Source: Beijerinckiaceae bacterium
GTDB lineage: Bacteria > Pseudomonadota > Alphaproteobacteria > Rhizobiales > Beijerinckiaceae
Assembly: GCA_947452455.1 (NCBI GenBank)
Contig: CANGBX010000009.1
Coordinates: forward strand, 1-64,000
DNA: 64,000 nucleotides
Direction of reading: 5' to 3'
Shown here piece by piece: positions 39,832 through 50,056 of this stretch (the first letter of the stretch is position 1; each line of letters begins with the position of its first letter). The notes below the pieces were generated by a model. It was not told where the DNA came from. It saw only the letters and a list, made by a program, of their open reading frames with translations, and did not search any database. Made by a program: the position numbers and the translations under genes.

Positions 39832-41154
39832 ATGTTCCTGCCGCAAGAAATCATTCGCAGGAAACGTGATGGCGAAACGCTCTCCAGCGACGAGATTGAA
39901 TTTTTCATTGATGCGCTGACCAACAACAGAGTGAGCGATGGTCAGGCTGCAGCTTTCGCGATGGCGGTTTATTTTCAAGGCATGTGCGCACAAGAATGCG
40001 CTGCCCTCACCCGCGCTATGACGAGCTCTGGCCGCGTGCTGGATTGGAGCGGCGAATTTTTGGGTGGGCCCGTGCTCGACAAACATTCAACCGGCGGCAT
40101 TGGCGACAATGTCAGCCTCATTCTGGCGCCCGCAGTGGCAGCCTGCGGTGGTTTTGTGCCGATGATTTCAGGCCGCGGTCTGGGACATACAGGCGGCACG
40201 CTCGACAAACTCGAATCCATTCCCGGTTATTGCACCACACCAGACTTAGCGCGCCTTGCGCGTGCCGTGCGCGAGGCAGGCTGCGCGATCATCGGCCAGA
40301 CCGATGAGCTCGCGCCAGCTGATCGTCGCCTCTATGGCATTCGCGATGTGACGGCAACAGTGGAATCTGTGCCGCTCATCACGGCTTCCATCCTCTCAAA
40401 AAAATTGGCTGCCGGACTCAACGGCCTCGTGATGGATGTCAAAACAGGCTCAGGCGCTTTCATGCCGGAATTAGAACAAGCGCAAAATTTGGCGCAGTCT
40501 CTTGTCTCTGTGGCTGCAGTTGCCGGATTGCCGACGCATGCGCTTATTACCGATATGGACCAGCCGCTCGCAAGTTCGGCTGGCAATGCGCTTGAAGTCA
40601 CGCATGCCATCGCCCATCTCACCGGCACACGGCGAGAGCCGCGCATGCAAGAAATTGTCTGCGCACTGGGTGGTGAAATGCTGGCCATCGGCAAGCTGGC
40701 TGCCAATCGCGCCGAAGGCCATGCCATGATTGCGCAAGCCTTATCCAGCGGGCGTGCAGCGGAAACTTTTGCGCAGATGGTACATTTGCTTGGCGGCCCT
40801 GCTGATCTTTTGGAGCGCCCCGCCGCGCATCTGCCGCGTGCGCCAGTCAATGTGCCTGTACCCGCACGCGCCACCGGTTTCGTGCAACGCATGGCCACGC
40901 GTGACATCGGCCTGATGATTGTCGGGCTTGGCGGTGGGCGGCAACGCGCTGATGAGACAATAGATGCTTCTGTCGGCATCACCGCCATGGTCGAAATCGG
41001 TCAAGCGGTTACACGCGGCGAGCCTCTCGCCTATATCCATGCTGCAACAAAGGAAGCGGCCAGCTGGGCCGTGGGCCTTATGGCAGAAGCAGTGACGATC
41101 GGCGCGCAGCCGATCAAAGCTTCACCCGTCGTGATTGATAGACTGGTGCCCTAA
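39832..41154 (+). CDS. deoA: Thymidine phosphorylase
   Basis: DKHSTGGIGDNVSLILAPAVAACGGFVPMISGRGLGHTGGTLDKLESIPG; VMDVKTGSGAFM. Confidence 0.96.
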   Translation: MFLPQEIIRRKRDGETLSSDEIEFFIDALTNNRVSDGQAAAFAMAVYFQGMCAQECAALTRAMTSSGRVLDWSGEFLGGPVLDKHSTGGIGDNVSLILAPAVAACGGFVPMISGRGLGHTGGTLDKLESIPGYCTTPDLARLARAVREAGCAIIGQTDELAPADRRLYGIRDVTATVESVPLITASILSKKLAAGLNGLVMDVKTGSGAFMPELEQAQNLAQSLVSVAAVAGLPTHALITDMDQPLASSAGNALEVTHAIAHLTGTRREPRMQEIVCALGGEMLAIGKLAANRAEGHAMIAQALSSGRAAETFAQMVHLLGGPADLLERPAAHLPRAPVNVPVPARATGFVQRMATRDIGLMIVGLGGGRQRADETIDASVGITAMVEIGQAVTRGEPLAYIHAATKEAASWAVGLMAEAVTIGAQPIKASPVVIDRLVP

Positions 41155-41993
41155 AGCCGTTTGATTGCGACAATCTCGCCATAAGATTTAGCGGCAATCC
41201 GTTGGCGTGCTTCGGCAAAAGATTCCGAGACGACCTGCATGTGGTGGCCATTGGCATGCAGCAGGCGATGCGCATCTTGCAAAAGGCCGACATGGCCTTT
41301 CCAGAATACAAGATCTCCGCGCCGCAAGGGGGTGCCCTCTGGAACATCTTTTCCCAATTCGGCTTGCATCATATCCGTGTCGCGCGGCGCAGAAATGCCT
41401 GCTGCCTGCAAAGCGATTTGCACAAGGCCGGAACAATCAAGCCCGAGACATGTTTTACCACCCCAGAGATAAGGCATGCCGATGAAGGATTCAGCTGTAG
41501 TGACAAAATCCGAACGCGTCTTTTCTATCGGCGTCAAATGTGCGGCCCAGATGAACAGGCCGCTTGTCACTTGCATGAAATCATCGCGCGGCGCGCGCAC
41601 TTCCACTTTTGCGCCCATGGTCAAAGCGCCGACAGGCGGCGTTTTCATATTGGGGGTAGCATAGAGAAAAGTACGCGGCACAGGCACATAATGGGTCGGC
41701 GTGAGTGGCATTTTGTGCAAGGCATCAGCCGACATATAGCCGACATAACCATCACTCACGAGTTGGCCCCAAGCCCAGCCCTCATCAATGTCATAGACGA
41801 TGACTTCTTCGCCATGCAGCACTTGCGTATCGATGCTGCAATCAGATTCCGGGCGTGGCCGCAAGGCAATCACCTCGTCGATGACGCGCATGGAGCGGCC
41901 TTCGATATAATGTTTTGCGGTCACAAAACCTTTTAAGTGAAGCGCCGCCAAATCTTCGCGGGCAGGCGTGCGGCGAGGGTCATATTCGCTCAT
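41151..41993 (-). CDS. C40 (NlpC/P60) peptidase with SH3-like N-terminus
   Basis: GMPYLWGGKTCLGLDCSGLVQIALQAAG; RRGDLVFWKGHVGLL; HANGHHMQVVSE. Confidence 0.92.
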   Translation of the reverse strand: MSEYDPRRTPAREDLAALHLKGFVTAKHYIEGRSMRVIDEVIALRPRPESDCSIDTQVLHGEEVIVYDIDEGWAWGQLVSDGYVGYMSADALHKMPLTPTHYVPVPRTFLYATPNMKTPPVGALTMGAKVEVRAPRDDFMQVTSGLFIWAAHLTPIEKTRSDFVTTAESFIGMPYLWGGKTCLGLDCSGLVQIALQAAGISAPRDTDMMQAELGKDVPEGTPLRRGDLVFWKGHVGLLQDAHRLLHANGHHMQVVSESFAEARQRIAAKSYGEIVAIKRL

Positions 41994-42367
41994 GCCACCT
42001 CTTCTCCACTCTTCAATTCCACAGCTTTGCGCGCCACCATATCGCCGAGTTTTTCGACATATAGCGCACCCTTCACCGTGCGTTGGATGATGACGTTGCG
42101 CTTATCTGTCTCGTCACGTCGGCGTGCAATGATGGCTTGCTTGCCCATCGCATCCAAAGCGCGTGTGATGACGGGCTTGGTGACACCCAACTTTTGCGCA
42201 AGGCCGCGCACCGTATGGGGCGGGCGCTCCAGATAGACGGTGAGCAAAATTGCCAATTGGCGATGGGTAAAATCAGCCATGCCTTCCGGCTTGGTCTCGC
42301 GCACCATGGCGAGCGCAATGTCATGCAACAGGTCGAGGCCCTGTTCCGGCTTCATCTCGATCGACAT
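41990..42367 (-). CDS. MarR-type transcriptional regulator
   Basis: ADFTHRQLAILLTVYLERPPHTVRGLAQKLGVTKPVITRALDAMGKQAIIARRRDETDKRNVII. Confidence 0.85.
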   Translation of the reverse strand: MSIEMKPEQGLDLLHDIALAMVRETKPEGMADFTHRQLAILLTVYLERPPHTVRGLAQKLGVTKPVITRALDAMGKQAIIARRRDETDKRNVIIQRTVKGALYVEKLGDMVARKAVELKSGEEVA

Positions 42368-42394
42368 GGCGCCTCCGCTGGCTGTGCGCTCATC

Positions 42395-43789
42395 TCACGA
42401 CAGTCCGTAACGCTTTTCAAGAAGCGCATAAAGCAGACGTGCAGCTTGCGTCTCGCCACCTTCGGGACGCCCAGGTTTGGTTGAGGGATTCCAACCGTAA
42501 ATATCAAAATGCACCCAAGAGGCAGCACCTTCGACAAAGCGGCGCAAGAACAAGGCAGCCGTCACCGAGCCCGCAAAAGGCCCGCTCGACACATTGTTCA
42601 AATCCGCCACTTTGCTGTCGAGCAGGGAATCATAAGCCTCCCACAAAGGCAGGCGCCAAACCGGATCATGCTCGGCCATGCCGGCCTCCGCAATTTCAGC
42701 CGCCAACTTATCATCACCCGTATAGAAGGGCGGCAGATCAGGCCCCAAGGCCACACGTGCAGCACCGGTGAGTGTTGCAAAATCCATCAGCAGATCGGGC
42801 TTTTCTTCTGCGGCAAGTGCAAGTGCATCAGCCAGAATGAGACGGCCTTCTGCATCCGTATTGCCAATCTCCACATGCAGACCTTTGCGGCTCGCGCAAA
42901 CATCACCGGGGCGGAAGCTGTTGGATGAGACCGCATTTTCAACAATCGGAATGAGCACGCGCAGACGCACGCGCAATTTCGCATCCATAATCATATGGGC
43001 AAGCGCGAGAGCTGTGGCAGCGCCCGCCATATCTTTCTTCATCAACAGCATGGCGCTGGACGGCTTGATATCAAGGCCACCCGTATCAAAACATACGCCC
43101 TTACCAACAAGCGTAACTTTGGGTGCATCGGGCGGGCCAAACACAAAATCCACAAGACGTGGCGCTTCATGCGCGGCACGACCCACGGCATGAATGAGTG
43201 GAAAATTATATTTCAAGAGATCATCGCCTGCGATGACGCAGGGTTTGAGACCATATTTTTCACCCAAGTCACAGGCTGCTTTTTCCAGCGCGGACGGGCC
43301 CATATCATTGGCCGGTGTATTGACGAGATCGCGCGCGAGCGTGACGCCTTCCACAATACGGCGCAGGCGTGTCCCATCAACGCCCTCGGGACACAGCAGG
43401 ACGGGCTGTTCACTCGTCTGTTTGCGATAGAGCGTGAACCGATAGCCTGACAGGCACCAAGCAAGCGCCGCCTGTTCTGCTGCCTTTGCCCCGCCCGGCA
43501 GATCGACAAATTCATAAGTGCCTGCTGGCAGCAGCGTCGCCAATTTTCCCGGCAGGAAAGAATCATATTTGGGCGCATCGGCGCGCTCCACGCCAAACAG
43601 CACGCAAGCCAGCGTGCCATCGGGTGCCGGCAAGAGACAATGGCGCCCGGCCTTGGGCTCAAAGCCGCTGGCCTTGGCATAGGCCAGAGCCTGACCGCCC
43701 AAAGCGCTGGAAACAGATTCCCACGTATCCGCGCTCACAAAGCGAATGGGCGTGACCGGCGCTTGCGGGCGGGTGTCGATGAGCAACAT
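42395..43789 (-). CDS. M17 leucyl aminopeptidase family protein
   Basis: VGKGVCFDTGGLDIKPSSAMLLMKKDMAGAA; GNTDAEGRLILADAL; DFATLTGAARVALG. Confidence 0.94.
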   Translation of the reverse strand: MLLIDTRPQAPVTPIRFVSADTWESVSSALGGQALAYAKASGFEPKAGRHCLLPAPDGTLACVLFGVERADAPKYDSFLPGKLATLLPAGTYEFVDLPGGAKAAEQAALAWCLSGYRFTLYRKQTSEQPVLLCPEGVDGTRLRRIVEGVTLARDLVNTPANDMGPSALEKAACDLGEKYGLKPCVIAGDDLLKYNFPLIHAVGRAAHEAPRLVDFVFGPPDAPKVTLVGKGVCFDTGGLDIKPSSAMLLMKKDMAGAATALALAHMIMDAKLRVRLRVLIPIVENAVSSNSFRPGDVCASRKGLHVEIGNTDAEGRLILADALALAAEEKPDLLMDFATLTGAARVALGPDLPPFYTGDDKLAAEIAEAGMAEHDPVWRLPLWEAYDSLLDSKVADLNNVSSGPFAGSVTAALFLRRFVEGAASWVHFDIYGWNPSTKPGRPEGGETQAARLLYALLEKRYGLS

Positions 43790-43895
43790 GGGTACTTCCT
43801 TCTCAAGCCTGTGGGCTCTACTTATTTTAAGAAATCGTTAGGGTTAATTTTCTATTGTCACCCTATTGTTTTTTCCATTTCCGGCGGGTCACGCC

Positions 43896-44771
43896 ATGTC
43901 CCTTTTCGCACATCGGCGCGCCAAGATCAGGCTTTGCCTTCTGATGCCCCTCGCAATGGTGAGCCTTGCGGGCTGCGCCTCTGTCAGCGGCTTCTCGCCC
44001 CTTGGCGAACAGATTAGCGCAAGCTTGCCCAATGATGAAACAGGATTGCGCCGTTACTCCGAAGAACTCGGCCGCCGCTATGATGCCAATCCTGCCGACC
44101 GGCAGACCGTACTGATCTATGCTGCGGTCTTGCGCAAATTGGGGCAAACTGCGCAAGCCGTGGCTTTGCTCCAGCGCGAAGCTGCAAGCAGCCCCGAGGA
44201 CCTCGATGTGCTCGGCGCCTATGGGAAAGCGCTCGCCGATGCAGGCCGCTACCAAGAGGCTGCGGAAGTACTCTCTCGTGCGCACATCCCTGAGCGACCC
44301 AATTGGTCGATCCTCTCCGCGCAAGGCTCCGTTGCCGACCGCTTAGGCGACCATGCGCAGGCACAAGGTTTTTATGAAGCAGCGCTGAAAATCATGCCCG
44401 ATGAAGCCTCGGTTCTCTCCAACCTCGGCTTGTCCTATGCGCTCTCACGCGATCTCGAGCGAGCGGAAGAGACCTCACGCCGTGCAGCTCAATTGCCGCA
44501 AGCCGATATGCGCGTGCGGCAAAATTACGCTTTGATTCTTGCGCTGCGTGGTAAATTTTCAGAAGCTGAAGATATTGCGCGGCGCGATTTACGCCCTGAA
44601 GAGGCTGCGCAAAATATCGCTGAAATTCGCGCCAGCATTGCCCAATCAGACACCTGGAAAGCACTGCGCCAAGCGCAAAAAGACAATGCGCCACGGGTGA
44701 TTTTGAGCACTGCGCCTCGACGCTCGACCTCTGGCGCGCCAGCCCCGCCTGCTTTGCGCAAAGGACTTTAA
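43896..44771 (+). CDS. TPR lipoprotein, TadD-like
   Basis: Lipobox MVSLAGCASVSG; TPR repeats; adjacent and convergent to the tad operon. Start at MSLFAHRRAKIRL. Confidence 0.82.
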   Translation: MSLFAHRRAKIRLCLLMPLAMVSLAGCASVSGFSPLGEQISASLPNDETGLRRYSEELGRRYDANPADRQTVLIYAAVLRKLGQTAQAVALLQREAASSPEDLDVLGAYGKALADAGRYQEAAEVLSRAHIPERPNWSILSAQGSVADRLGDHAQAQGFYEAALKIMPDEASVLSNLGLSYALSRDLERAEETSRRAAQLPQADMRVRQNYALILALRGKFSEAEDIARRDLRPEEAAQNIAEIRASIAQSDTWKALRQAQKDNAPRVILSTAPRRSTSGAPAPPALRKGL

Positions 44772-45733
44772 AAAAAGCTTTTGGCCGCCTGCATGGCAGC
44801 GGGCCCCAAAATGACAACAAAGAGGACGGGTAGAAAAAAGACAATCATCGGAACTGTAAGCTTGGGCGGCAAGGCGGCTGCCTTCTTCTCTGCATCTGCC
44901 ATGCGCATATCGCGGCTTTCTTGCGCCACTGTCCGCAAAGCGCTTGCCAAGGGTGTGCCATATCGCTCGGCCTGGTTGAGCACCGTCACAATCTGGCGCA
45001 CGGAATCAACATTCACGCGGCGCGCAAGATTTTCATAAGCAATCCGCCGATCTGGCAAAAAGGCGAGCTCCGCCGTCGTCAGTGTCAATTCTTCGGCCAA
45101 AGCGACAGATTCACGCCCGATCTCTTCCGAGACGCGCCGAAACGCATGTTCAATCGAAATGCCTGCTTCCACACATATGAGCAGCAGATCGAGTGCATCG
45201 GGAAAGGCGCGGCGGATCGTCTCGCGGCGATCACGTGTGACTTTGTCGAGATAAACCTCAGGCAATTTGATGCCGATATAAAGCAGAGCGATCAGTGCAC
45301 CAATCCGCGCCATGGGCGAATAGCCCATATCATTGACGAAAAAGAGATAAGTGAAACCCAGAAGAAAAAGACTGATCGGAACAATAGCGCGGAAAAAAAC
45401 AAACGTGGTCTCAGCCGCTGCACCACGAAAACCAGCTGCCGCTAATTTGACAGCCGCGTCTTCAATCCCGAGCCATTGGGCGAGATGAAAAAAAGCGACG
45501 AACCTTTTCATAAAAGGCTTTTCATCTGGCCGCAGCATGCGCCCGCGCGCCAGACGATCTCGCTCTCGTTGACGGATCCGTTCGCGCTCAAGAGCCACGG
45601 ATTTCATTCTTTGCTGCAAGGGATCTGGCGAGAGATAAGGAAGAGCCACAGCCACAAGAACCGCAGCCGCACAGAGATAAATCAGCAGCTGGACAAGAAT
45701 GTCGGGGTCTTTGAGCCGCTCGAGAAACATCAT
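44768..45733 (-). CDS. tadC: Type II secretion F family protein, TadC
   Basis: PDALDLLLICVEAGISIEHAFRRVSEEIG; adjacent to tadB. Confidence 0.9.
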   Translation of the reverse strand: MMFLERLKDPDILVQLLIYLCAAAVLVAVALPYLSPDPLQQRMKSVALERERIRQRERDRLARGRMLRPDEKPFMKRFVAFFHLAQWLGIEDAAVKLAAAGFRGAAAETTFVFFRAIVPISLFLLGFTYLFFVNDMGYSPMARIGALIALLYIGIKLPEVYLDKVTRDRRETIRRAFPDALDLLLICVEAGISIEHAFRRVSEEIGRESVALAEELTLTTAELAFLPDRRIAYENLARRVNVDSVRQIVTVLNQAERYGTPLASALRTVAQESRDMRMADAEKKAAALPPKLTVPMIVFFLPVLFVVILGPAAMQAAKSFF

Positions 45734-45739
45734 TGGCGT

Positions 45740-46723
45740 CTATATGTCGAAAGAGATCATGCGCTTCATGACGAGAACGCCAGCCAGCATCCAGAGACAC
45801 GAGAATAAAAGCATCATATGCCCTTCGCGCGTAGTCCAAAGCACATCCATATAACCGGGGCTGGTGTAATGAACGAGCGCGGCCACGCAGAATGGAAGCG
45901 AGCCGATAATTCCAGCCGAGGCTTTGGCTTCGGCCGACATGGCTTTGATTTTCTCGGCCATTTTTTTGCGCTCGCGCAGCACATTTGAAAGATTGGTGAG
46001 GCCCTCGGCGAGATTGCCGCCGGATTTCTGCTGTATAGAAATCAGAATGGAAAAAAAGCGTGCCTCGGGCACAGGCACTCGCTCTGACATGCGGGTAACA
46101 GCCTCAGCGATGGTGAGCCCGACCATTTGCGACTCACTCACCAAGAGAAATTCACCTCGCACAGGCTCGGGCACTTCGCGGGCAACAATTCTCAGGCATT
46201 CCGGCACAGGCAAGCCGGCGCGCACGCCGCGAATGATAATATCAATCGCAGAAGCGAAATGCTCAACAAAGCGCGCCATGCGACGATATCTTAGAAAAAC
46301 GAGGATGAGCCGTGGCAGGCCCAAGGCACCAAGAGCATAGCCAAAGATGATCATCAGCGAATGATCAGTCACTGTATAAAAGGCAGTGGCCAACCCAATG
46401 CCGATAAAATTCGACCATGTGTAAAATTGTGTCTTTGAAATGCGCAATCCGGCTTGCACCAAGCGCTGGTCAAGCGTGAGACGACGAGCCGTTTTTTCGC
46501 GCATCTCCACTTCTTGCAGGCTCTCGGCAATGTGTTTGCGCCTTTCTGCAGGATCAACCATGCGCGGGCCTGACAAAACGCGCTCATCTGTCTTGATCCA
46601 ACGGGCACGGCGCTTCTCTGCTGCCATATCGCCAGACAGATAAGGGAAGACCAGCGCCAGAAAAGCGCCAAACAAAGCCAACATCACCAAGAGCGGCACA
46701 AGCCAATTTTGCAGCAACGCCAT
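45740..46723 (-). CDS. tadB: Type II secretion F family protein, TadB
   Basis: ASAIDIIIRGVRAGLPVPECLRIVARE; FFSILISIQQKSGGNLAEGLTNLSNVLRERKKM. Confidence 0.92.
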   Translation of the reverse strand: MALLQNWLVPLLVMLALFGAFLALVFPYLSGDMAAEKRRARWIKTDERVLSGPRMVDPAERRKHIAESLQEVEMREKTARRLTLDQRLVQAGLRISKTQFYTWSNFIGIGLATAFYTVTDHSLMIIFGYALGALGLPRLILVFLRYRRMARFVEHFASAIDIIIRGVRAGLPVPECLRIVAREVPEPVRGEFLLVSESQMVGLTIAEAVTRMSERVPVPEARFFSILISIQQKSGGNLAEGLTNLSNVLRERKKMAEKIKAMSAEAKASAGIIGSLPFCVAALVHYTSPGYMDVLWTTREGHMMLLFSCLWMLAGVLVMKRMISFDI

Positions 46724-46726
46724 GGC

Positions 46727-48154
46727 TCAGCTCTCCCCGGCTGGAAGATCAGTCACTTCCGCATCATCAAGTGCTGCAGCAAGGCGTGCTTCTTCGTTGT
46801 AATAGCGCGCGCGATCCCAAAAGTGCGGGCGGCCTATGCCGGTTGAGCGATGGCGCCCCATCAATCGTCCCTGCGCATCCTCGCCGAGCACATCATAAAC
46901 ATAGAGGTCTTGCGTGGTGATGACCTCACCCTCAAGCCCCACCACTTCGGTAATATGGGTGATGCGCCTCGAACCATCGCGCAGGCGCGCCGCTTGAATA
47001 ATGACGTCAATCGAACTCATCATCATTTCGCGAATGGTGCGCGCAGGCAGCGAGAAGCCGCCCATGGTGATCATGCTTTCCATGCGGCTCAGCGCCTCAC
47101 GCGGCGAATTGGCATGCAAGGTCCCCATCGAGCCATCATGGCCCGTGTTCATGGCCTGCAAGAGATCAAACGCCTCGGGCCCACGCACTTCACCCACGAT
47201 GATCCGCTCTGGGCGCATGCGCAAACAATTGCGCACCAGATCGCGCATGGAAATGGCTCCCGTGCCTTCAAGGCTTGGCGGTCGCGTCTCGAGCCGCACC
47301 ACATGGGGCTGCTGCAATTGTAATTCTGCTGCATCTTCGCAGGTGATGATGCGCTCGCCATGATCAATGTAATGAGTGAGGCAATTCAACAATGTAGTTT
47401 TGCCAGAGCCTGTGCCACCTGAAATGACAACATTACAGCGCACGCGACTGATGATTTTGAGAATCTCTGCCCCTTCGGGACTGATCGATCCCAAACGCAC
47501 AAGCTGATCCAAAGTCAGTTTTTCTTTTCGAAATTTTCGAATGGTGAGCGTCGGCCCATCAATCGCCAAGGGAGGCGCAATGACATTGACGCGTGAGCCA
47601 TCCAACAAACGTGCATCACAGATGGGAGATGATTCATCCACACGTCGCCCGACCTGGCTGACGATGCGCTGGCAAATATTCATGAGCTGCATATTGTCTT
47701 TGAAGCGGATGTTGGTCAGCTGAATTTTACCATTCACTTCAATATAGGTGCGGCTGCAACCATTGACCATAATATCGGCAATATCGTCACGGGCGAGCAA
47801 AGGCTCCAGTGGCCCAAACCCCAGCACATCATTGCAAATGTCATCGAGCAGCTCATCTTGCTCTGTCGTCGACATGACAAAGCTTTTGATGGCAATGATC
47901 TCGTTCACAATCTCCCGGATTTCTGTGCGTGCCATCTCGCTATCGAGTTTCGACAATTGCGAGAGATCAATGGCTTCAATCAATGCACCGAAAATCAGGC
48001 TTTTATGACTATAATATTCTTCTGACCGGGATAATTCCGTGCGAGCGGACAAAGGAGCTGCGCGCACCGGCGTTGGTGACATAGCACGCGCACCCACACG
48101 CGCCTTGACGAGTGATTGCCGATCCTGTCCTTGCCCTGAACGCCTGCCAAACAT
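46727..48154 (-). CDS. cpaF: CpaF/TadA pilus assembly ATPase
   Basis: NVVISGGTGSGKTTLLNCLTHYI; ISMRDLVRNCLRMRPERIIVGEVRGPEAFDLLQAMNTGHDGSMGTLHANSPREAL. Confidence 0.96.
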   Translation of the reverse strand: MFGRRSGQGQDRQSLVKARVGARAMSPTPVRAAPLSARTELSRSEEYYSHKSLIFGALIEAIDLSQLSKLDSEMARTEIREIVNEIIAIKSFVMSTTEQDELLDDICNDVLGFGPLEPLLARDDIADIMVNGCSRTYIEVNGKIQLTNIRFKDNMQLMNICQRIVSQVGRRVDESSPICDARLLDGSRVNVIAPPLAIDGPTLTIRKFRKEKLTLDQLVRLGSISPEGAEILKIISRVRCNVVISGGTGSGKTTLLNCLTHYIDHGERIITCEDAAELQLQQPHVVRLETRPPSLEGTGAISMRDLVRNCLRMRPERIIVGEVRGPEAFDLLQAMNTGHDGSMGTLHANSPREALSRMESMITMGGFSLPARTIREMMMSSIDVIIQAARLRDGSRRITHITEVVGLEGEVITTQDLYVYDVLGEDAQGRLMGRHRSTGIGRPHFWDRARYYNEEARLAAALDDAEVTDLPAGES

Positions 48155-48179
48155 GACGCCTTACCTTTTCAAAATAACT

Positions 48180-49397
48180 TTAACCAAAAGCATTGCGTAA
48201 ACGGCCGAGCCATGGCGCGAGCATTGAAAAGCGCGAGACCTGCATATCCGCGCGGCCTGCGAGCGTGAAACTCAGCTGACGTAAGGGCTCAGCAATTTTT
48301 GCGGCGCCCTCTTGATCAATGACCAATTGCCCATGATTGGCCGCTGTCCCGAAAAGGCGCGTGTCATGCGCAAGGACAATTGCGGGCTTCATGCCCATTG
48401 CTTTGCTGAAATCAGCTAGCGAAATTTCGGGCCGTTTTTGTAAGCCGCAGCGGTTGAGGATGAGTTTGGGGTTCAGATCATTCGGTCGCTGCCCGACAAG
48501 ATATTCAATCAGGTTTTTTCCATTCCGCAGATTGGCTAAATCGGGCTCGACAACCAGCACAACATCCTCAGCCGATAAGAGCACATTTTTTTTCCACTCT
48601 GGCCAACCATGTGGCAAATCGAGAATGATAAAGGGTGCAATGGCACGCAAAGCATCTATTGCTGCATCAAATACATCGGGCTCCACATCATGCGCTGATT
48701 CAACAAGCGCTGGAGATGACACGAGACTGAGATTTTCTTCACAAGAGGTGAGCAGGTGTTCAACAAAATTAATGTCGACACGCTCGCCTCCCTCCATTGC
48801 ATCAACCAGAGATGTGACGGGCTCCTGATTGAAATTAAGCCCCGCCGTACCGAAGGGAATGTCCATATCGACAAGAATGACATGTGCCTGGAGGTTGCGC
48901 GCCATGCTGGCCGCCAGATTTTGTGCAAACGTTGAGACGCCGACACCGCCCTTGGCTCCTGTGACAGCTATCACGCGACCAACCAGGCGCTGTGTCGGAT
49001 TGGCGTAAAGGCCCGAGATCAAGCGCACGACATCAGCGGGCGAGAATGGCTGGACCATATATTCGCTGATGCCGCGATCCATCAATTCGCGATAAAGCGT
49101 AATGTCATTGACTGCGCCAATGGCGATGACCTTGCTGCCGGGGTCGCAGACATCTGCCAAAGCATCAATTTGTTCTATTAAGATATCCCGATTGTCGCTG
49201 CTTTCTATGATGACAAGACTGGGTGTAGGCGTATCGCTTAGCGCCTCACGTGCAGCTGCCACACCCCCCAGATCGACATGCATTTGTACACGGCTCATGC
49301 GTGGATCAGCAGCGACCTTCAGGATCAAATGATATGTTTCCGGCTTCTCACAAAATGCGCTGATGGTGATCGGCGGAAGAGGTGCGATATTTGTCAA
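48180..49397 (-). CDS. cpaE: CpaE pilus assembly / localisation ATPase
   Basis: VIAVTGAKGGVGVSTFAQNLAASMARNLQAHVILVDMDIPFGTAGLNFN (MinD-like); receiver-like N-terminus. Confidence 0.94.
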   Translation of the reverse strand: MTNIAPLPPITISAFCEKPETYHLILKVAADPRMSRVQMHVDLGGVAAAREALSDTPTPSLVIIESSDNRDILIEQIDALADVCDPGSKVIAIGAVNDITLYRELMDRGISEYMVQPFSPADVVRLISGLYANPTQRLVGRVIAVTGAKGGVGVSTFAQNLAASMARNLQAHVILVDMDIPFGTAGLNFNQEPVTSLVDAMEGGERVDINFVEHLLTSCEENLSLVSSPALVESAHDVEPDVFDAAIDALRAIAPFIILDLPHGWPEWKKNVLLSAEDVVLVVEPDLANLRNGKNLIEYLVGQRPNDLNPKLILNRCGLQKRPEISLADFSKAMGMKPAIVLAHDTRLFGTAANHGQLVIDQEGAAKIAEPLRQLSFTLAGRADMQVSRFSMLAPWLGRLRNAFG

Positions 49398-50056
49398 TTT
49401 GCCCCTCCCGGCGTTGCGCGATCTTCGCGCAGACGATTGAGCGCCCGCACACGCATTTGAGCATCAATCGGGCTTTCAACGCGTGCACTGATCAGATCCC
49501 GCGGATCGGCGGTCTGGGTGGCGATCATATTTTGATAAGCGCAGCCGAAATTCGAATAGACGCGATTGTTCCAATTCGTATCAGCACTGGAAGCCAAATT
49601 TTCCGGCCAGCGCCCGCAATTTGTCACGACTTCTGCTTTCATCCGCGCAAAGCTGAGCCGCATGATCGGTGTGCGATCTGTCTCGCCCATAGGCTCGCGG
49701 ATGAGTTTTGCACTGCCCCGCATGCCTTCGGAGACAAGCGCGGCCCGCAGCCGATCCAACTGGGCTTTGGCGCTTTTCTCATTGCGTGGATTTTCAGCCA
49801 TACGAATAAAAATAGGGCCCGAGCCGAAATGACGCCAATCAGCGACAAAGCTTGCAATCTGCTCTCGCGCGCGCTCATCAAACCGGTTTGCAAAAGGCAG
49901 GGTGAGCTCCTGCCAGCTCTGGCGCAATTCAATCGGATGTCGCAAAGCCACATCGTCACCCGCAAACGCATTGAAATCCGGCGGCTTGACCGCACAGCCT
50001 GTCAATGCGCTAGTAAGCATCAACAGTCCTGCAATCGCTTTGGCGCGCTCAATCAT
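49394..50056 (-). CDS. cpaD: CpaD pilus biogenesis lipoprotein
   Basis: Start MIERAKAIAGLLMLTSALTGCAVKPPD (lipobox LTGC); FGCAYQNMIATQTADPRDLI. Confidence 0.92.
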   Translation of the reverse strand: MIERAKAIAGLLMLTSALTGCAVKPPDFNAFAGDDVALRHPIELRQSWQELTLPFANRFDERAREQIASFVADWRHFGSGPIFIRMAENPRNEKSAKAQLDRLRAALVSEGMRGSAKLIREPMGETDRTPIMRLSFARMKAEVVTNCGRWPENLASSADTNWNNRVYSNFGCAYQNMIATQTADPRDLISARVESPIDAQMRVRALNRLREDRATPGGAN

